Shown here: piece by piece, positions 4,786 to 6,054 of the stretch
Layout of the letters: each line of letters opens with the position of its first letter
Position numbering within the stretch: the stretch's first letter is position 1
Assembly (NCBI GenBank): GCA_964601125.1
Contig: CAZRKB010000027.1
Location: 1-6,054 of the forward strand
Source of the DNA: DATDVC01 sp964601125
GTDB lineage: Bacteria; Patescibacteriota; Minisyncoccia; Phycocordibacterales; WO2-35-19
Reading direction: 5' to 3'
Length of the DNA: 6,054 bases
The notes under the pieces: model-generated
Seen by the model: the letters and a program-made list of their open reading frames with translations, nothing else
Told to the model about the DNA's origin: nothing
The model's database searches: none
Translations under genes and position numbers: made by a program

Positions 4786-5252
4786 TACTTCGCCAAGAGT
4801 TTATCAAACCAGCGGTGGATGATTGATTCTTGCAGGGGTTCCTCTTCGAGGAAGAGGAGCAGAGTTTCCTGTATATCTTCAAGATCAACTTCTTCATTTA
4901 TCGGCACCGAGGCCAGAGGCAGAAAGGTGCTTCTGGGTGAGAGGAGGATCCGCGCGCCATGGACATGATCATCCTCAATCCAAAAGGATTGGTATGACCC
5001 CCACGGATAAAAATGTTTATCAAAAGCTATACCTTTGGATGTTAATCTGATTGGGACTACCTTGGTTTCTTTGTAAGAAAGCATACCGACCGTTAAAGCC
5101 GCGATAATTATGAAAATACCAAAAAGCAAGTTTCCAAAATAAAAAGCGAGGATAGCAATACCTACAGAAACTATTCCCAAAATCCAATACCAGTCGGCTG
5201 ACTTTTTATCAAAGCGATGTTCCGGTGAGTGCCACTCGAGAAATATTTTCAT
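4785..5252 (-). CDS. Two-helix membrane protein, 155 aa, function unknown
   Basis: The short N-terminus (MKIFLEWHSPEHRFDKKSADW) is followed by two closely spaced membrane helices (about 22-39 and 41-59, hairpin topology) and a soluble part of about 95 residues. That part opens with strand-like sequence (VVPIRLTSKGIAFDKHFYPW, 65-84) and SFWIEDD (89-95), and ends in an acidic helix (LEEEPLQESIIHRWFDKLLA). This layout resembles a family of small CPR membrane proteins whose cytoplasmic domain looks PH-like; that comparison is from memory. GGTGA lies about 12 bases before the ATG. The gene has its own promoter at 5289-5316, although the MetRS-beta-like gene lies just upstream. Its last codons form part of the tRNA-derived inverted repeat. 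Confidence 0.85.
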   Translation of the reverse strand: MKIFLEWHSPEHRFDKKSADWYWILGIVSVGIAILAFYFGNLLFGIFIIIAALTVGMLSYKETKVVPIRLTSKGIAFDKHFYPWGSYQSFWIEDDHVHGARILLSPRSTFLPLASVPINEEVDLEDIQETLLLFLEEEPLQESIIHRWFDKLLAK

Positions 5253-5288
5253 ATTTAAATTTTATCACCCCGTAAAATATTTTGTCTT

Positions 5289-5316
5289 ATTATGTGTGTA
5301 TAAAGGCTTGAGTCAA
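5289..5316 (-). promoter_or_regulatory. Promoter of the two-helix membrane protein
   Basis: On the minus strand TTGACT (5311-5316) and CATAAT (5289-5294) are 16 bases apart, five of six matches to consensus in each. The start is expected near 5282, about 30 nt before the ATG. It lies just past the stop of the upstream gene. Confidence 0.65.
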
Positions 5317-5336
5317 AACATCACGAAACAAGCACC

Positions 5337-5663
5337 TTATTTTATAAAAGTACCAGGGGCAATATCAGCAGAAATTTTAAGAAGTGAAAATTTCCCATCT
5401 TCGGTAGAGGCCGCCATTATCATTGCTTGGCTCTCAAGCCCCATAATGGCGCGTGGTTCTAGGTTTGTGACGAAGGCACAAGTTGTACCAATAAGCTCCT
5501 CTGTGGTGATATATTTGGCAATACCGGAAATTACTTGGCGAGGTTTTTCTTCGCCAATATCTACGCTCAATTTTAAAAGCTTCTCCGACCCATCAACTTT
5601 TTCAGCTGTAAGTATCTTCCCGGCTCTTATTTCTACTTTTTTAAAATCGTCGATTGAAATCAT
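5337..5663 (-). CDS. tRNA-binding domain protein, methionyl-tRNA synthetase beta-like
   Basis: The 108 residues form a single tRNA-binding OB-fold of the MetRS C-terminal/CsaA/Arc1p type. Diagnostic stretches are IDDFKKVEIRAGKI (4-17), VDGSEKLLKLSVDIG (23-37), RQVISGIAKY (42-51), NLEPRAIMGLESQAMIMAAS (67-86) and the terminal DIAPGTFIK. The GSEKLLKL and VISGI patterns fit the MetRS beta subunit better than the chaperone CsaA. In many bacteria this module is fused to the C-terminus of MetRS, where it aids tRNA binding and dimerisation; here it stands alone, as in some CPR genomes. No Shine-Dalgarno sequence precedes the ATG, but the domain starts right there, so the start is sound. Its promoter is at 5730-5738. 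Confidence 0.92.
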   Translation of the reverse strand: MISIDDFKKVEIRAGKILTAEKVDGSEKLLKLSVDIGEEKPRQVISGIAKYITTEELIGTTCAFVTNLEPRAIMGLESQAMIMAASTEDGKFSLLKISADIAPGTFIK

Positions 5664-5729
5664 GTTATTGGCGGGAATGGTTAGATGCGTTTAGAACTGT
5701 TAATTGGAAGGAAATTCAACATGACTTAG

Positions 5730-5738
5730 AGTATAGCA
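5730..5738 (-). promoter_or_regulatory. Putative extended -10 promoter of the MetRS-beta-like gene
   Basis: On the minus strand TGCTATACT has the same TTTGCTATACT core as the 6S-like promoter. The -35 region is poor (TTTATT), as is tolerated with an extended -10. The start is expected near 5723, giving a leader of about 60 nt. Confidence 0.5.
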
Positions 5739-5759
5739 AATTAATTTCAGTAATAAACT

Positions 5760-5794
5760 AAAACAGAAACCCGCCGTTTTATAGCGGCGGGCTT
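5760..5794 (-). terminator. Rho-independent terminator
   Basis: A GC-rich 7-bp stem CCCGCCG/CGGCGGG (5770-5776 with 5785-5791) has an 8-nt loop. On the minus strand it is preceded by AAAG and followed by TTTCTGTTTT. It would end transcripts entering from the right, including the edge RNA candidate. The plus-strand tail is poorer in T. Confidence 0.75.
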
Positions 5795-5907
5795 TGGTCA
5801 CAGAAAAACTCGTCAACTCTCTCAAAAAACTCTCTTTTAGGTCGTTTGCTTCTCGTGGTATACGATTGGCAATTCTCTATCAGAGAAGAGTGCACGCTAT
5901 TCCTGCA

Positions 5908-6054
5908 ACAAAAATAATACAACTTAGTGAGAGTGAGGACCGTCCACTTTCCCACTCACCATGTGTCCTAGAGGAACTTTATTTCTCTTGCGAGCAAAGT
6001 CCAAAACTCGTTGGAAAACTCCAAGTGCTCTAATGCGGGAGCATCTCACTAAGT
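5908..6054 (-). ncRNA. Closed multi-hairpin structure, possible RNA gene, cut by or ending at the window edge
   Basis: The 11-bp arms ACTTAGTGAGA (5922-5932) and TCTCACTAAGT (6044-6054) pair perfectly and enclose about 110 nt that fold into further stems: 6011-6024 (TTGGA/TCCAA), 5973-5980 with 5996-6002 containing a CTC-GCAA-GAG hairpin, and 5933-5937 with 5955-5959. On the minus strand the closing stem is followed by TTGTATTATTTTTG, a U-rich tail suited to a 3' end. No convincing ORF covers the region. I could not match it to tmRNA, RNase P, SRP, T-box or a known riboswitch by eye. Its promoter would lie off the right edge. The rest of 5795-5907 holds no supported gene. Confidence 0.4.

Noticed and set aside
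4839..4859. Hairpin CCTCTTC/GAAGAGG within the membrane-protein gene
   Set aside because: It encodes a plain acidic run (LFLEEEP) with no flanking duplication. A Glu/Leu-rich helix gives such palindromes by chance, unlike the recG insert.
4573..4897. Minus-strand ORFs containing LPVGVSPSTQ and LPVGIEPTF (4573-4779) and the one at 4703-4897
   Set aside because: LPVGIEP-type peptides are the familiar antisense translation of a tRNA T arm and acceptor. The first ORF reads through tRNA-Arg and its copied 3' end, the second overlaps the membrane-protein gene, and neither has a ribosome site.
5779..5895. 38-aa minus-strand ORF with GTG start and an AGGA six bases upstream
   Set aside because: The stop falls in the loop of the terminator at 5760-5794, the composition is not protein-like enough to call, and there is no recognisable motif. 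A short leader peptide cannot be excluded.
5794..6033. 79-aa plus-strand ORF
   Set aside because: It overlaps the structured RNA candidate antisense, starts inside the terminator region and resembles no family.
1..6054. CRISPR array, transposase, toxin-antitoxin or defence genes
   Set aside because: No spaced short repeats, no transposase or nuclease motifs and no paired small toxin-antitoxin genes are visible on either strand.

Overview
The window looks like a piece of a Patescibacteria (Candidate Phyla Radiation) chromosome, most likely Parcubacteria-like. This is inferred from protein style, not from a marker gene: a RecG of the variant type I associate with that group, a one-helix membrane protein with the C-x6-C-P-D-G-S-Y-x-G-R-x-G-P-x-C-x3-C-P motif common there, a free-standing MetRS-beta type tRNA-binding protein, short genes, AT-rich spacers and scattered single tRNA genes. 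UGA does not appear to be recoded in any of the recognised genes.

Layout. Positions 1-1344 are mostly non-coding apart from one orphan 90-aa gene (845-1117, minus). This part holds two diverged copies of a ~175-bp upstream module (54-228 and 1173-1349). It also holds a promoter-to-terminator unit that folds like a 6S RNA (about 298-500, minus) and a second possible small RNA (about 606-743, minus). A minus-strand tRNA-Gly(TCC) follows at 1344-1414. Positions 1477-4086, all minus strand, read in transcription order: tRNA-Ser(GCT), a small Cys-motif membrane protein, then recG, whose ATG overlaps the stop of the small gene. Positions 4141-4607, plus strand, carry a DUF1905 protein and tRNA-Arg(GCG). 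Positions 4591-4785 hold direct and inverted copies of the tRNA-Arg 3' end with three hairpins between them. Positions 4785-5663, minus strand, carry a two-helix membrane protein and the MetRS-beta-like protein, each with its own promoter. The right end (5760-6054) has a strong minus-strand terminator and, at the very edge, a closed multi-hairpin structure that may be an RNA gene.

The recognised functions are housekeeping: recombination and fork repair (RecG), tRNA supply and tRNA binding. I see no defence system, CRISPR array or transposase. The parts most worth a second look are small: a 36-nt palindromic in-frame insertion inside recG flanked by a 6-nt near-repeat, the tRNA-Arg-derived repeat cluster, the duplicated leader modules with GTTNNAAC sites, and the structured RNA candidates.
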